From: Castor canadensis | Taxonomy: Eukaryota; Chordata; Mammalia; Rodentia; Castoridae | Reading direction: 5' to 3' | Assembly: GCF_047511655.1 (NCBI RefSeq) | Contig: NC_133390.1 | Span: 125,665,583 to 125,729,582, forward strand | Length of the DNA stretch: 64,000 nucleotides | Part shown: piece after piece, positions 46,002 through 57,640 of the stretch | Position numbering within the stretch: position 1 is the first letter of the stretch | Layout: every line of letters starts with the position of its first letter | Program-made: the position numbers and the translations under genes | Notes under the pieces: model-generated | What the model was told of the DNA's origin: nothing | What the model saw: only the letters and a program-made list of their open reading frames with translations | Databases searched by the model: none

Positions 46002-46686
46002 GTGTTAGTTGTCCTTTTCATTTCTGTGGAAAATACCTGAAAGGAACAATTTAATGGAGGAAGGATTTATTTTGGCTCACGACTTCTGTCTATAGTTACT
46101 AGACTCAATTGCTCTGGGCCTATGATGAGGCTTGGCATCATGGTGGAAATATATAGTGGAGCAGAGCTGCTTACCTCATGAGAGCAGGAAGCAGAGAGAA
46201 TAAGAAGAAAGATCGGGGGATAAGATATACCCTTCAAAGGCACACCCCAGGGGCCTACTTCCTTCAGCCAGGCCTTACCTTGTAATATTCTACCCAGCCT
46301 TAAATTCATTAGTGGATCAATCTATCAACGAAGTTACACTCTCATATCCAACCACCTCTCAAAATTCCATCAGCTGGGGACCCAGCCCTTAACGCATGAG
46401 CCTCTGGGGAATATTTTTATTTTATTTTATTTTTTTTTTCATTTTTCTTTTATTATTCATATGTGCATACAAGGCTTGGTTTATTTCTCCCCCCTGCCCC
46501 CACCCCCTCCCTTACCACCCACTCCACCCCCTCCCGCTCCCCCCCTCAATACCCAGCAGAAACTATTTTGCCCTTATCTCTAATTTTGTTGTAGAGAGAG
46601 TATAAGCAATAATAGGAAGGAACAAGGGGTTTTGCTGGTTGAGATAAGGATAGCTATACATATATTTTTAGAATCAAACCTTAATA
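46002..46686 (-). mobile_element. MaLR LTR split by a young L1
   Basis: The LTR covers 46002-46419 and resumes at 46671-46686. The left part has GGAGGAAGGATTTATTTTGG, GGCATCATGGTGGAAATA, AAGATATACCCTTCAAAGGC and CATGAGCCTCTGGGG. After the L1, AATCAAACCTTAATA restores the expected U3 start (family form ...CAAACCATAACA). Confidence 0.85.
46411..46670 (-). mobile_element. very short young L1 insertion (3' UTR only) with target duplication
   Basis: Poly-T/A-rich tail at left, then CATATGTGCATACAAGGCTT, a C-rich tract (about 46490-46545), CAGAAACTATTTTGCCCTTA and AGGATAGCTATACA. Direct repeats ATATTTTTA at 46411-46419 and 46662-46670. Same 3' UTR subfamily as the copy at 8.9 kb. Confidence 0.93.
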
Positions 46687-46713
46687 CGACTGTATTAAGT
46701 TTGTCGTATTAAG
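46680..46713. other. 11-bp perfect inverted repeat (hairpin)
   Basis: CTTAATACGAC (46680-46690) pairs with GTCGTATTAAG (46703-46713) across a 12-nt loop, straddling the outer end of the LTR. The loop repeats TATTAAG. No T-run follows it, and no function is known. Confidence 0.9.
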
Positions 46714-47619
46714 ATGTCTGAGAAAGCCACTGCTTTGATTCTGGGGTGGGGTTATTAAGATGTTGAAAAGCCTTATATGATGATGATAGTCCCATATGAA
46801 GCTCATCTCAGATGAAGCCCTTTCTACTGGGAGTGATCCCAGATGGCTCACTATCCAGGTAACTCCAGAGTTATTAGGAAACTCTTCTGCTCATCACACA
46901 ATGCACAACAGCATTGCTCCTTTTATTTGTGCACCTCGGTGGGTCTTCGGGGCCACCAGTCACAGATTCTAGGCTTTTAATTCCTAATTCAGAGCACAGC
47001 TACATATATATTCCCTGTTCTTAAAAACATCCAATTTTAAAGTAAAATAGTTCCAGCTGGAGAGAGGCACACTGTCTACCACCCTCTGCACTCACATTCA
47101 GAAGCCAAGTTTGGCTGACAAATCACAGAACTGTTAGGCTTTGCATTTGCAAAGGTTCCCCCCATTTCACCTCCAATATGTTACTTCAGTGCCTTTCCAG
47201 CCCTAAGCCCAAAAACCATTGTTCTTCTTTCCTCCCATGTTATCGTGCCTCCTACAACAAGGAAGAAAGAATTAACACCACTCCTTGTTTTGAATAGCTA
47301 ATTAGTTCCAAAGGAGCAGAGCGGGATTCACATATTCACATACCTGTGACTTTGGAAGAAGAAAATGAAGTGATTAAAGCTACAAATAAAGGAAATTTTT
47401 ACTAGCCAAAGTTATAGGAGCCCATCTAGCAGAAGAAATATTACTTGGGCAACTAATTTGGGCACCATGAACTTAAAGTCAACATCCGCCCTTCCTGTAA
47501 AGTTGAAACACACTGCAAACATGAAACAGAGAAATGTGGTGGTATGTCATGGGTGGAAGTCAGTGCCAAAATCTCGGGACTTATTTGACCCATACTACAT
47601 AAAAGGCAGCCAGAGATTT
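46714..47619. other. unique sequence
   Basis: No gene or named repeat. Confidence 0.5.
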
Positions 47620-47740
47620 ATTTGGCTCAAACTTCACCTTATAGATGAGGAGAATGACTTGCATACAGTTGTATCACTTACCGGTGGCCTATCAGAAGTA
47701 GTACCCAGATCTCTACACTCCTATTTCTCCCCACTCCAAA
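47620..47740 (+). mobile_element. possible MIR fragment
   Basis: ACCTTATAGATGAGGAGAAT, then GACTTGCATACAGTTGTATC, is MIR-core-like. Confidence 0.55.
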
Positions 47741-48794
47741 TCCTCCTGCTCCTTCTTTACTGCCTCCTTGCTTCTTGATCATTGAACATTGCTATGCTTT
47801 ATTTTCTCCAGGCACTGCTGTGCAATTCTCCCCACAGCCTTCATGTTCTCTGAAATATATGTGACATGTCAAAAATCACCCTGATTTCTACTTGAGGCCC
47901 TACTTCTTATATTTTTGTCATCTAACTTTCCCTCTTCTATCTAACAGCCCCACTATGATCCACTGCTATTTCCCTGAGATGGAGAGAGTGGGGCCAGTGC
48001 TGCTACAGCTCATGCACCTGCCCATGGACCTGCAGCTCCCCTGGTTGGCCTGGGGCAGTAACCAGCCTATAGCTCCCGCAGGTGCAGTTGGCATGGGCAC
48101 CAGCTTCTCCTAGAAGTCACCCATGTCTTTGAGTTTGAGGACAATTGGCAACTGGCATGGAATCCAGTTTGTCCTTACTCTCATCTATGTTATGTCCAGC
48201 TTTCCTTCCCCAATCCTGGCCCTTACTACCTCAGGCCCAGCATCTGACAGAGATGACAGCGTATGTGGGCTTCTTAGTAGCTCCATGGGTGCATAAGACT
48301 TAATGTCTGCAATGAATGCCTTACTCTGTGTCACTCACAATAGCTTTACTTCTCAAGTCACACTCTAAATGACATACTGTTGATCTTTCAGCCCCGAATT
48401 CTTCTGCCAGTCAATTTCCTCACTTCTAGACTTTGAGTCTAGAAGAGCCAGGTAACTAGCTTTTGGTGTGACACATGCCCAGTGGCACTTTCCCCTCTGC
48501 AGCTCTACCATTACCAAGAGCATAGCATGCTCTAGTCAGTTCCTCCTCCCTGGGAGAGTTGGGATTCATGAGGGGCAGAGCCATCCCAACCATCATAGTC
48601 AGAAGCAGAACTTCCTCCACCAACCTTAGATACACAGTGCAATGGGAAACTGCCATCCCGTCCAGTCTGGATCAGCTGAACACCAGCTGACATACAGATG
48701 CCTGAGCAATACCAAATATTCATTCTATCAACAAGCTGCCTGTTGCATTATGTCAAAGAACAGATTCTATACCTCTCTGTCTTGCCAAAGACAT
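47741..48794. other. unique sequence, with an unassigned GC-richer segment
   Basis: 47950-48115 is GC-rich and translates to a Leu/Pro-rich run (ERVGPVLLQLMHLPMDLQL). This could be a fragment of a processed pseudogene, but I cannot identify a parent. Confidence 0.4.
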
Positions 48795-48890
48795 TTTGAG
48801 GAGGGAGCAGCAGTGCTAGGGATAGAACTCAAGGCCTTGCATATCCCAAGTAAGTGATCTACCCCTGAATTACATCCTCAGTCCAAAAAA
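48795..48890 (-). mobile_element. ID element (tRNA-derived SINE)
   Basis: Reverse complement ID: AGTGCTAGGGATAGAACTCA, then AAGGCCTTGCATATCCCAAG, then TCTACCCCTGAATTACATCC then TCAG. Confidence 0.9.
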
Positions 48891-48984
48891 CATATTTTTG
48901 TGTTTAGCAATACTTCTTTAAAAAATCGCCCTCCTTCTATTTCATTTTATAACTATCTGACAAGCACACAAATGTTGGACATAG

Positions 48985-49140
48985 TTTGGGTTTAGATTTT
49001 GGTTCAAATACTTTGATTGTGTAAGACGCTATTTAACCTGTTTCCTCATCTGTACAATTGGGATGGGGTATTGCCTAACTGGTTATAGTGAGGCCATAGT
49101 AAGGGAGACTTTACATAGTAACTGTACCTAGTTACTATAG
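48985..49140 (-). mobile_element. MIR SINE fragment
   Basis: TTTAACCTGTTTCCTCATCT, then GTACAATTGGGATGGGGTAT, then GGAGACTTTACATAGTAACT. Confidence 0.8.
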
Positions 49141-49794
49141 ATATGTGTGGGCATGGACTCAGGTAAAGCATACTGCCTTCAAGTGTTTGGTTCACTTATT
49201 TGGTTGGCACTCAGGCCCATCAGCTGAGCATTTAGTCTCCATGTGACAGAGTTGTGTAGCAGGCATCCACAGTGGAGACAGAAGACACTGCCTTGAGAGA
49301 TATCTGTCGCCTTTGCCACTTTTCAGCTGCTTCCCAGATAGCTAAATCATTTCTGAAACCCTGGGATGGAAATAAGGCTAGTGTGGCCAATAAGAGACAC
49401 AGTTTATGATTCTGTAGAGCAATCAAGGATGTAAGCAGGAAATGAAGTGCTCAGTGATTTTGGAGACCCTCCCATGGTCCCCATGGTCCCACTTAGCCCA
49501 TGGCATGGACAGGAGTCATTTGACTCCAAATCCCAGTACCTTCAACCCCAAAGTGCAGTTACATGGCTGTCATCATTGTCACCACCATCATAATCCCTAC
49601 GTTACTTCAAGTATCTTTCTCCTAGTAAGTGAAATAATTATAGCATTTACATTCTAATTTGCAGCTTCTGTTTTAACCTCATATTTCTGAATAACCTGAA
49701 ATTTCTTAAAAGAACTTCATTAATCTTACAATTTATAAAACCAGATTGTTTCCACAGTGACCTCATTTCAGGCTAATCATAACAGTAAACATTG
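49141..49794. other. unique sequence
   Basis: No feature identified. Confidence 0.5.
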
Positions 49795-49890
49795 ACAATG
49801 TGCTAGCTTTGTCAATTGTGGCAGCCATTATCTTTAGCACACGATATAAATTTGCTCAATTAATATAACAATTGCACTATGAAGATGGAT

Positions 49891-50244
49891 TTATTTTTCT
49901 TGTGGTACTGAGGTTTGAACTCAGAGTTTTGGTTTGCTAGGCAAGTGCTCTACCACTTAATTCACGCTCTCAGCCCTTTTGGCTTTAGTTATTTTGCAGA
50001 TAGGGTCTCTTTTTGTTTGTTTGTTTGTTTGTTTGTTTGATTGTTTGTCTTTGCAGGGGCTGGCCTGGACCAAAATCCTCTAACCTACGCCTCTCATACA
50101 GGTAGGACAACAGACATGCATTACCATGCCAAGCTTGTTTGTTGATGTGGAGTCTCACTAACTTTTTTTCTGGGCTGACCTTGAACCACAACCTGCCAGT
50201 CTCCACCTCCCAAGTAATTGGGATTATAGGCATGAGCCACAACA
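49891..50244 (-). mobile_element. trimeric ID-B1-B1 SINE
   Basis: On plus the order is reversed ID (GTGGTACTGAGGTTTGAACT, then GCTAGGCAAGTGCTCTACCA), a reversed B1 (GGGGCTGGCCTGGACCAAAA, then ACAGACATGCATTACCATGC) and a second reversed B1 (TGGGCTGACCTTGAACCACA, then GGGATTATAGGCATGAGCCA). A (GTTT)n run at 50014-50047 has expanded in the first B1. A diagnostic composite for the lineage. Confidence 0.88.
50014..50047 (+). repeat. (GTTT)n microsatellite
   Basis: About eight units inside the SINE. Confidence 0.95.
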
Positions 50245-50395
50245 AAGTAGGAACTTATAAATATTTCCATTTTGTGGATCAGGAAGTGGAGGCAGAGGGA
50301 GTAAGTCACCATCCCACAGTTCCCAGTTAACCCACAGTATGGGCAGATGTCATTTTACTCCAAATCTCGGGCTCTTCAGCCCCAAACCACCCCAC

Positions 50396-51299
50396 CTCCA
50401 CCACCTGCTCCACAAAGCAAAACCTGCACTCTGTACATAGTAAAGCCTAGTCAAAATCCTCCAGAAAAGATAATCCTCAAAACAGTCTCTTCCTTCTTCT
50501 GGACCTGTGGCCTTGGGTGATGCTCTCTATCATCTTCAAGCATCATTTCCATTTAATAAACATCCTCTTTCTATTGACAGGAATTTCATTAACTTGGTCG
50601 TCTCTTGGGCCCAATAGGAATGATTATCACATTCAGGAAATTGGAGAGAAATGGGTTATTACTTTGGAGGCAAACAGAGCAGGGGAAGTCAGAGGAGCTA
50701 AATGCAAAGAAGGTGGGAGCGGGAAGGGAAATTGGAGCTGCTGCATGCAGGTCTCCCAGTTGCTGCCCACCCCCCCCCCCCACTGGCAGACAGTTACCAG
50801 AAGGCCCTGGAGTGACTGCTAAGCACGCAGCACAAGGTCCCCAGGGCCTGCACTTCTCCCACGACCACACTATCAAGGAGCAATGAGAGAACAGCTGCCG
50901 GACAGCTGCAGAGGGAGGCGAGATGAAGCAATGTGTCTTGAATTTTTTAACTGGAGGCTCCTGGAAGCTTCTCTGTGCTCTGCTTGCTCCTGGGGAGCCA
51001 ATAGCAATAGCAAATGAAAAGCATCCTTCAAAGGAGTGCAGGAAGGGAGCCGTATGGCACACGTTCAAAGGCCCTGAGTCATCATTTCCAGCCCCTGTGG
51101 ACAGGTACGCTGCCCGGAGGCAGAGCCTTCTTGCTTAATCACTTGGTGATACTCATGAAACTCGGCTGACACAGTCTCTCCACTTCTAGAAAAGAGTGTT
51201 TCCTCTGTCAGGCCACAGAGGCCAGCCTCATTTCTGCCCTGCCATTTGAAACAATTCTTTCTATTTCTGTACTGACTTTTGCCAGCTGCCCCTCTTCTG
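50396..51299. other. unique, relatively GC-rich sequence
   Basis: 50560-51140 is non-repetitive apart from a C12 run at 50770-50781. It has ORFs on both strands (159 codons on minus), none with a domain, and a consensus AP-1 site TGAGTCA at 51076-51082. Could be a regulatory element; not called as coding. Confidence 0.4.
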
Positions 51300-51400
51300 G
51301 TGCTCGGAACACCTGGATGCTACAATGGTCTCCTAACCAGCCTCCTTGCATGACTCACTTCCTGTCTATTTTTGACCCAATATCCATGTAGGCTATGAAA
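51300..51400 (+). mobile_element. L2 fragment
   Basis: CTACAATGGTCTCCTAACCA, then GCCTCCTTGCATGACTCACT, matches the L2 ORF2 block reading GCAATAGCCTCCTAACTGG. Confidence 0.55.
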
Positions 51401-51544
51401 GTCATTTCTGAGAACTGGAAAGGGTTTTCAGCTAGGATAGTAGGTGACTTGGTTTTATTTGTGATTTTAAACAGACAACTCTGGCTGTTGGGTCAAAAAT
51501 AGACAGGGTTGCTCTGTCATGCCCTCGTTCTATAACCCAGATCA

Positions 51545-51670
51545 TGTGCTTAACCTGTGAAAGTCTCATCTGTAAACCATGGGTCAACAGTACTCCCCTT
51601 GTTGATGAGTTGTGAGTATCAGTGTAGATGATGTATATATGGCTCTTGGTGCATAGTAAATTCTGTAGCA
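51545..51670 (-). mobile_element. MIR SINE fragment
   Basis: GTGCTTAACCTGTGAAAGTC, then TCATCTGTAAACCATGGGTC, then GTGCATAGTAAATTCTG. Confidence 0.7.
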
Positions 51671-52228
51671 TACTAGTGGTTATCACTGTGCTTAAAATGA
51701 GACTTCAAAAGAAGCAGGATAGAGTTGAATGAATTTTACCTACCTTCCCACCCTCCATGCCTATCTGAGGAAATCTGCCTTTCATACAGAATTCACCAAA
51801 TAGGTGTTGATCTTCAGTCACAAATAGCATTTTGATAACGGCCAGCAAGAGTGACTGCAAAGGAACTTTTAATCATACCAAACACTCCTGGCTAGATTCC
51901 TAAGACTGAGTTGGATTGGTCCCTCCTCCATCTCATCTCTCAGGACCCCTGGGTGCAGGCACCAGTACCAGGTATGCTGCCACACTGTTTTACAGGGTCA
52001 GAAATGGGACCTGGTTCCCGCTTAGGCACAATCGTCATGCAGTCAATGCAGTGTTTGTTGTGTTAGGATGAGCAGGGTTAGGAGGAGCAGGGATCCCTCC
52101 TGTGACCCATCAGCAGTGGTAAGTGTGCACAGCTGAAACTGGGGAGCAAGAGAGGAAATCTCTGGATAGTTCACAGTGCAGCTCATCAAACCTGGTGCAG
52201 CACCTCAAGTAGTTATAGCTATGTGTGG
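51671..52228. other. unique sequence
   Basis: No feature identified. Confidence 0.5.
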
Positions 52229-52670
52229 ACTGTTCTCTGGTTTCCTATTGCTGCTGTAAAACAAATTAGCACAAACACGTTGGCTTAAAACAACTCAAAT
52301 TTATTCTCTGACAATCCTTTAATCTGAAGTTCAAAATGAACCTCACAAAACTAAAATCAAGGCAACTGAAGAACAGGATGCTTCTGGAGGGTCTGGGAAA
52401 AATCCATTGCTTGCCTCTGCCAGCTTGTGGCTGCTGGCTTTCCTTGGCTTGTGGTCGCAACACTCCAGTCCCTGCGTTTATGACCACATTTGGTTCTTCT
52501 TCTATGGTGAAAACCCTCTCTGCTTCTCTCACAAGGACTGTCCACCTGAGTAATCCATCTCAAAATCCTTTGCATATCTATAAAGGCCCATTGGTCACAT
52601 GAACTAATGGTCACAAATTCTGGAGATAAGATGTGTATATTGTGTGGGGAAGCATTGTTTAGTCTGCATA
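52229..52670 (-). mobile_element. MLT1-type MaLR LTR
   Basis: TTTCCTATTGCTGCTGTAAA, then TGGCTTAAAACAACTCAAAT, GCCAGCTTGTGGCTGCTGGC, TTTGCATATCTATAAAGGCC and GGGAAGCATTGTTTAGTCTG then CATA: the reverse complement of the family seen at 29984-30474. Confidence 0.88.
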
Positions 52671-54366
52671 GGTTTACCTCATAGAAAAACTGAAGCAATA
52701 GGTCCGCTCTTCAAACGGATGAGAATTACTTCTTGTCACTTTCCCAAATGTCACCATGCTTCCTACTCCCTTCAGTGATTAAAGAAGAGGAGAGAGAGGG
52801 GGAAGCCCTGAAAGAGAGAATCAAAGGCTCTCCACCAAAAAGCACTGAACTGTTAGTAGCTATGGCTGATGTTTAGACATTTTGCTCAAAAGACATCACA
52901 AACAGAGGTTACGTCTCTCTCCAGTGGAGTCACAGCTATAAGAACATGCATGGCCATGAGGACACACCTAGACGATGGGCATCAAAGGAGATGCTCTGCT
53001 TCCCTTTATTGTATTCTAGAAGGCACAGGTTCTGCCACCTTGTCCCATCACTCCTCTAAAAAGGTGGAACCCAACCACATCAAGTCATTTATTTCTCACT
53101 AGCAAGAAATCACTTCTCACTTGCTCCAACACCTGCCCATTGACTTTGATTATGAATGACCAGTGACAATCAGCCCGATCGCTTGTTCTGTTCTGTCCAC
53201 TTAGCCATGGCTAATGAGAGCAAGGGAGAACACACAGCTCCCCATTGGATGCTTTCACACTGTTTGAAATAGTTCCTAGGGATCAGGTGAACCAAATGAG
53301 GTTATCGGCACAGAGACACTACAGAACAAAAGGAAAGGGGACACTGATCATGTAGATGCCTTTGTGAGTGCACCACAAAGAAACAGGCATGACATATTCA
53401 GAAGGGAACCCTAACTTTCAACTAATAAAACAAGATTCTGTTTAAACAACAGTCTCATTACATGCATATTTAACATACATGATTACAAATTTAAAGAGAG
53501 AGAGCATAAGAGAACAAAACAATTTTATTGATGGGGAAAATTCCAGCATTCTTTTAAGTGAACATGACAAGGTTGGGTTCCCACTGAACAAGGATCTCAG
53601 AGAAGCATGTAGTTCACTTAGGAGGCCATCCCAGGTCGCATTAGTAAGGTGGTGGGAAAGCAAAACAGAAAAGAAAAGGAAGTTAATATGGAATGCAATT
53701 AGGAGCATAATATTCTGCTCACTCCAGCAGACATCTTCTGGGAGACTTGTGAAAAACATCCTGGTATGTCCCCCACAAGGGATGAGGAAGTTGGAGTGCT
53801 TCTCTTCCAGAAAGTGTCCATAACTGGTAAATGGCTGCTCCAGAGGGCACCGATTGGCACTTATAGCTGCTCCAGCCAGGCTGCCATCAGAGCAAGCCCT
53901 TGGGCTTGGAGTCACAGGTGTCTGTAGAATAATGATTCTTGTACACAGGAATGATGAGTGCCGAGAGGATCTAGGCAATACACAGACAGGGCCAAAATGG
54001 GTGAGCAAAGGGAGAAGTAAATCAAATATTTCAGCATTCTCCCTTCCTGTGGGGCTTTCAACACACCAGTGTCATCGCACACTGAGAATGCTGTCATTCT
54101 GATGTTTAAGGTATGAATTTTCATAAATGCAAAATGCCTACTCTATCTGTTGCTCAGCTGAGCAAGCAGCAAACTATCCCAACACCTGGCACTTAGTGAA
54201 ACTTATCAACCCACGAGTCTTTGAAAAGATCTTGGTAGCTTCAGGGTGAAGGAAATCCCTTGACTTTGTGTCTCTCAATAGATTTGGTGAAAGGAAGAAG
54301 AGAACTGGATCAGAGGTGGAAATGGATGAAAGGAACTTTGTTGTTTTAAACAGAGATATGAGAAGT
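52671..54366. other. unique sequence with a long chance ORF
   Basis: 1.7 kb without identifiable repeats. The longest ORF of the window (188 codons, minus, 53442-54008) lies here. It has several hydrophobic stretches but no recognisable family, no signal of spliced structure and ordinary codon composition. I treat it as unproven. Confidence 0.4.
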
Positions 54367-54421
54367 GGCATAGCACTTGCTTATCATGCATAAGTCCTGG
54401 GTTCCATCACCAGCACCAAAA
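54367..54421 (+). mobile_element. ID element 3' part
   Basis: GCATAGCACTTGCTTATCAT, then AAGTCCTGGGTTCCATCACC, then AGCACC and an A/G-rich tail. Confidence 0.85.
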
Positions 54422-54500
54422 AAAAGAAAGAAAGAAAGAGCAGGGAGTAGAAGGAAGAGATGGAGGAAGATGAGGAGAAAGAGAGAAAAAGAAACTGAAT
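54422..54500 (+). repeat. GAAA/GGA purine-rich tail
   Basis: The GAAA-type tail of the ID element grades into a wider purine-rich tract. Confidence 0.85.
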
Positions 54501-56139
54501 GGGCATAACTTAAAGTAAGACAGGATTTCAGAGCTAATATTACTACCTATAGAATATTGGGTAATTATTTTTCCATTTTACTCTAAGTTTTTGCCTTCTT
54601 ATAATCCTTACTTTTTGTGGGAACTACACAAACCAGTGAACACCCAGAGCTAACAGTCCTTGCACATAGTTGGTACTCAAAACCCTTCAATTCCTGCTTT
54701 CAAAACTAAATTTGCTGACCGAACTAACATAATCAATATGTTGTCTTGAATCCTAAAAATCAAAGGCAAGCCTGGTTTATACCTGACATATTGCCTCCAA
54801 AATGTTCCCAAGGTAGAATCAATCTTATAACTTCCCTTGCCCTAAGAGACACTGCCTCCCTCTGGGACTGGGTCCTGGAAAACAAGGCTTTCTTAACCCA
54901 GATAGCAGCTGAAAGGAGGGCTGCCTTTCATCTGTCATGAGGAGCATGTGCTCAACTCACTCAGTGCAAACCCAGCCATACAATGCAACTCTGTCCAACA
55001 ATCCTTTGAACTTGGCTAGGCAGAGTGAAAACGATTCAATTTTGTTCCAGTTATTATCTTTGACCATTGTCTGCTGAGTCTCCCTCCTGATTTTTATTGT
55101 GCACGGATTCTATGCTTTTCAATTGTTCGGCAACTTAAAAAGTCCAGTTCATTTAAAACTCCAATTATAGATTCCATTTAACAAAAAAGAATTGGGAACA
55201 GATAGAATCATTGGAGAAGGGGCACTGAACCAGAGCTATCTTTTGTGTTCCAGCCCCCTTTGCAGTCTTCTGAGGTGTTTTTGTTTTGTTTTGTTTTGCT
55301 TTATGTGGCAGGAAGAGGGGTCCTATGGAAGAGGGAACAAATGAGAAAGGATTAGGATCCATGTGGCTGAGACAGGGAAGTCATTCCTACCTGAACTCTG
55401 TAAAAATGGTAGGGTGCTGAAAAATGAAGTCTTCTTAAATCTGTTTTCTTGCCCAATCCTCTTCAGAATCCAAATCCTGGATTTTAGTCATCTGCAGAGC
55501 ATCTGTTTGAATGTTTTACCGGAACAGAGATAGGTAGAACACTAAACCCCTTGACTTTCTTAAACTGTCTCTCATTCTGATTAATTCATTTTGCTCCCCC
55601 TCCCAGCTTTGCATCAACAGTTCTTAAAGCTACAAACCATTGGATTATTATTCCTATTTCTCTGACCTGTTCAAAGTCCCTTTCATGATACCATTTCCCA
55701 TACCAACTTACTACTAAGGTCTTCTTGGCTGACTGGCATTCCTTTTAGAAAACAATTCAGTCAATCCTAGAAAACTCATCTCTCCTGCCTTCTCCAGCCA
55801 TGGAGCTGGAGGTCATCCTGAGTTGCCTCTCTCTGCATGCTGGAATCTCTCTCCAGGTCTCTTCTCCCCCTGTTCCAAAAGACACAGGATAGCAAAGTCA
55901 GCTAATGTGCTATAGACAGACGTCCAGTGTGTGTATCTCTGATAGATCACCCTGTAAGGGAGCAAGGATGCCACGACTGCCTGCCTGCCAGGCAGTGACT
56001 CCCGCCCTCATCAGTTCCCTTGCCCTCTCCCTGACCCAGTGTTCCACTGACACAAGATTGAGAATGGCTGAGGGCAACAGACCTAGCTATAAGAGGCCAT
56101 TTTCAAAATTCTTTCTCAAACTTACATGTAAGAGCATAC
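54501..56139. other. unique sequence
   Basis: 1.6 kb, no gene. A (TTTTG)n run lies at about 55277-55299. Confidence 0.5.
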
Positions 56140-57480
56140 AATCTTATGAGTTTTAACAAATACAGGTTGCATAACCACCACCACAATAAAGATAAATAGC
56201 AGCCTCATCACCTCAAAAAATTCCTGTTTCCCTTCTCTACCCTTGAATTCCGGCAACTACTAATTCGTACTCTGATCCTATATCAAAGTCAGTTTGATCC
56301 TATGATCTATGTCAGGTCACAGACATGGGATTGTATGTGGGCTTTTTGAGCCAGGCTTCCCACAATTAGCGTAACACATTTAAGGGTCAGCCATGTTATT
56401 ACTTCTAACAATAGTTCTTCTATTGTAGAGTGGGACTATGATATGTGTATGTGTGATTATGACACAGTTATGAATGAATAAATCTGTCATAAACATTCCT
56501 GCACAGTTTTGGGGAAGACATCTAAGTCATACAGCAAGTATAAGTTTAACCATAAGAAACTGTCAAACACTTTCTTCAGTGACTACACCACTTCTTTTTA
56601 CAACTAATGTTCAAGAATTCAAGTTGTTCAGAATACTTGGCACAATTTGTTACTTTATATTGACTGTGCTTGTTTTTAAAGGTGTTCTGATATGCACAGT
56701 GATATCTCATTGTGATTTAATTTCATTTTTTGATGACTAATGATATTACAGGTTTTATCTTGTGCTTCTTGGCCATATATATGATCAAATCTCTGTCCAT
56801 TTTAAAGCTGGTGTTTCTTCTTTTCTTACTGTTGAGAAAAGGGTTCTTTATATGTTCCAAATAAAAGTACTTTGTCACATACGTGACTTTCAAATACTGT
56901 CTTTCAAAAAATAGCTTTTCATTCTTGTAAGAGTGTTTTAATAGCACAAAGAGTTTCCGTTTTCATGAAGTCCAATTTGTCTTTCATTTTTTAAATTCAT
57001 GGGTAATTCTTTGATGTTATTTCTGAGACCTCTTGGCCTAACTCAAAATCATAAAATCTCTGTTTTTTTCTTGAAATTTCATGGTTTTGCACTTTTCATT
57101 TAGGGCAATGATCCATTTTGAGTTAGTTCTGTATAAGATTTGAACCCAGAGGTTGAGGATTTTTTTCCCCTCCAACATATGGGTGTCCAATTCGTCCACT
57201 GTGGTTTATTGAAAACACTATCCTTTCTTCATTGAATTACCTTTACATCTTTGTCAACTTTGTCAACTAGCCAGGTTGTGCACATTTATTCTGGACTCTC
57301 TTTCAATTCCATTGTATATGTCTGTCTTTTCATCAATACCACATTATTTTGATTACTGAGACTTTGCAATATTATCAAAATTAGGTACTGTGATTCTTCC
57401 AACTTGGTTCTTTTTCGAAAATTATTTAGTTATCCTAATTTATTTACTTTTTCACCCAAACTTTAAAATTAGCTTGTCCA

Positions 57481-57619
57481 AAATGACTAATATCTGGAAT
57501 ATATATTGAACTCTCAAAACTTATCAATAAATAATACAGCTAGAAAATGGTCAGAAAATATGAACAGACACTTTACTAAGGAGATACACAAATGACAAAC
57601 ATAAAAAGGTGTTCAATAT
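57481..57619 (+). mobile_element. 139-bp plus-strand L1 piece inside the minus-strand L1
   Basis: AGCTAGAAAATGGTCAGAAA, then CATAAAAAGGTGTTCAATAT, is the late-ORF2 motif encoding KKWAEDLNRHFSKEDI...MKKCSTS in better copies. It corresponds to the part of ORF2 just upstream of the plus-strand L1 that starts at 58765. Confidence 0.75.
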
Positions 57620-57640
57620 CTTTCCATTTATTTAGTTATT

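Larger units (their letters stand above)
49795..50395 (+). mobile_element. MIR split by an ID-B1-B1 SINE
   Basis: MIR 5' part at 49795-49890 (AACATTGACAATGTGCTAGC, then CAATTAATATAACAATTGCA) continues at about 50245-50395 (CATTTTGTGGATCAGGAAGT, then GGAGTAAGTCACCATCCCAC, then TCGGGCTCTTCAGCCCC). Confidence 0.75.

Noticed and set aside
50589-51068. 159-codon minus ORF as a gene
   Set aside because: No domain, a homopolymer G/C run inside the frame, and a competing plus frame of similar length; GC-rich DNA has fewer stops.
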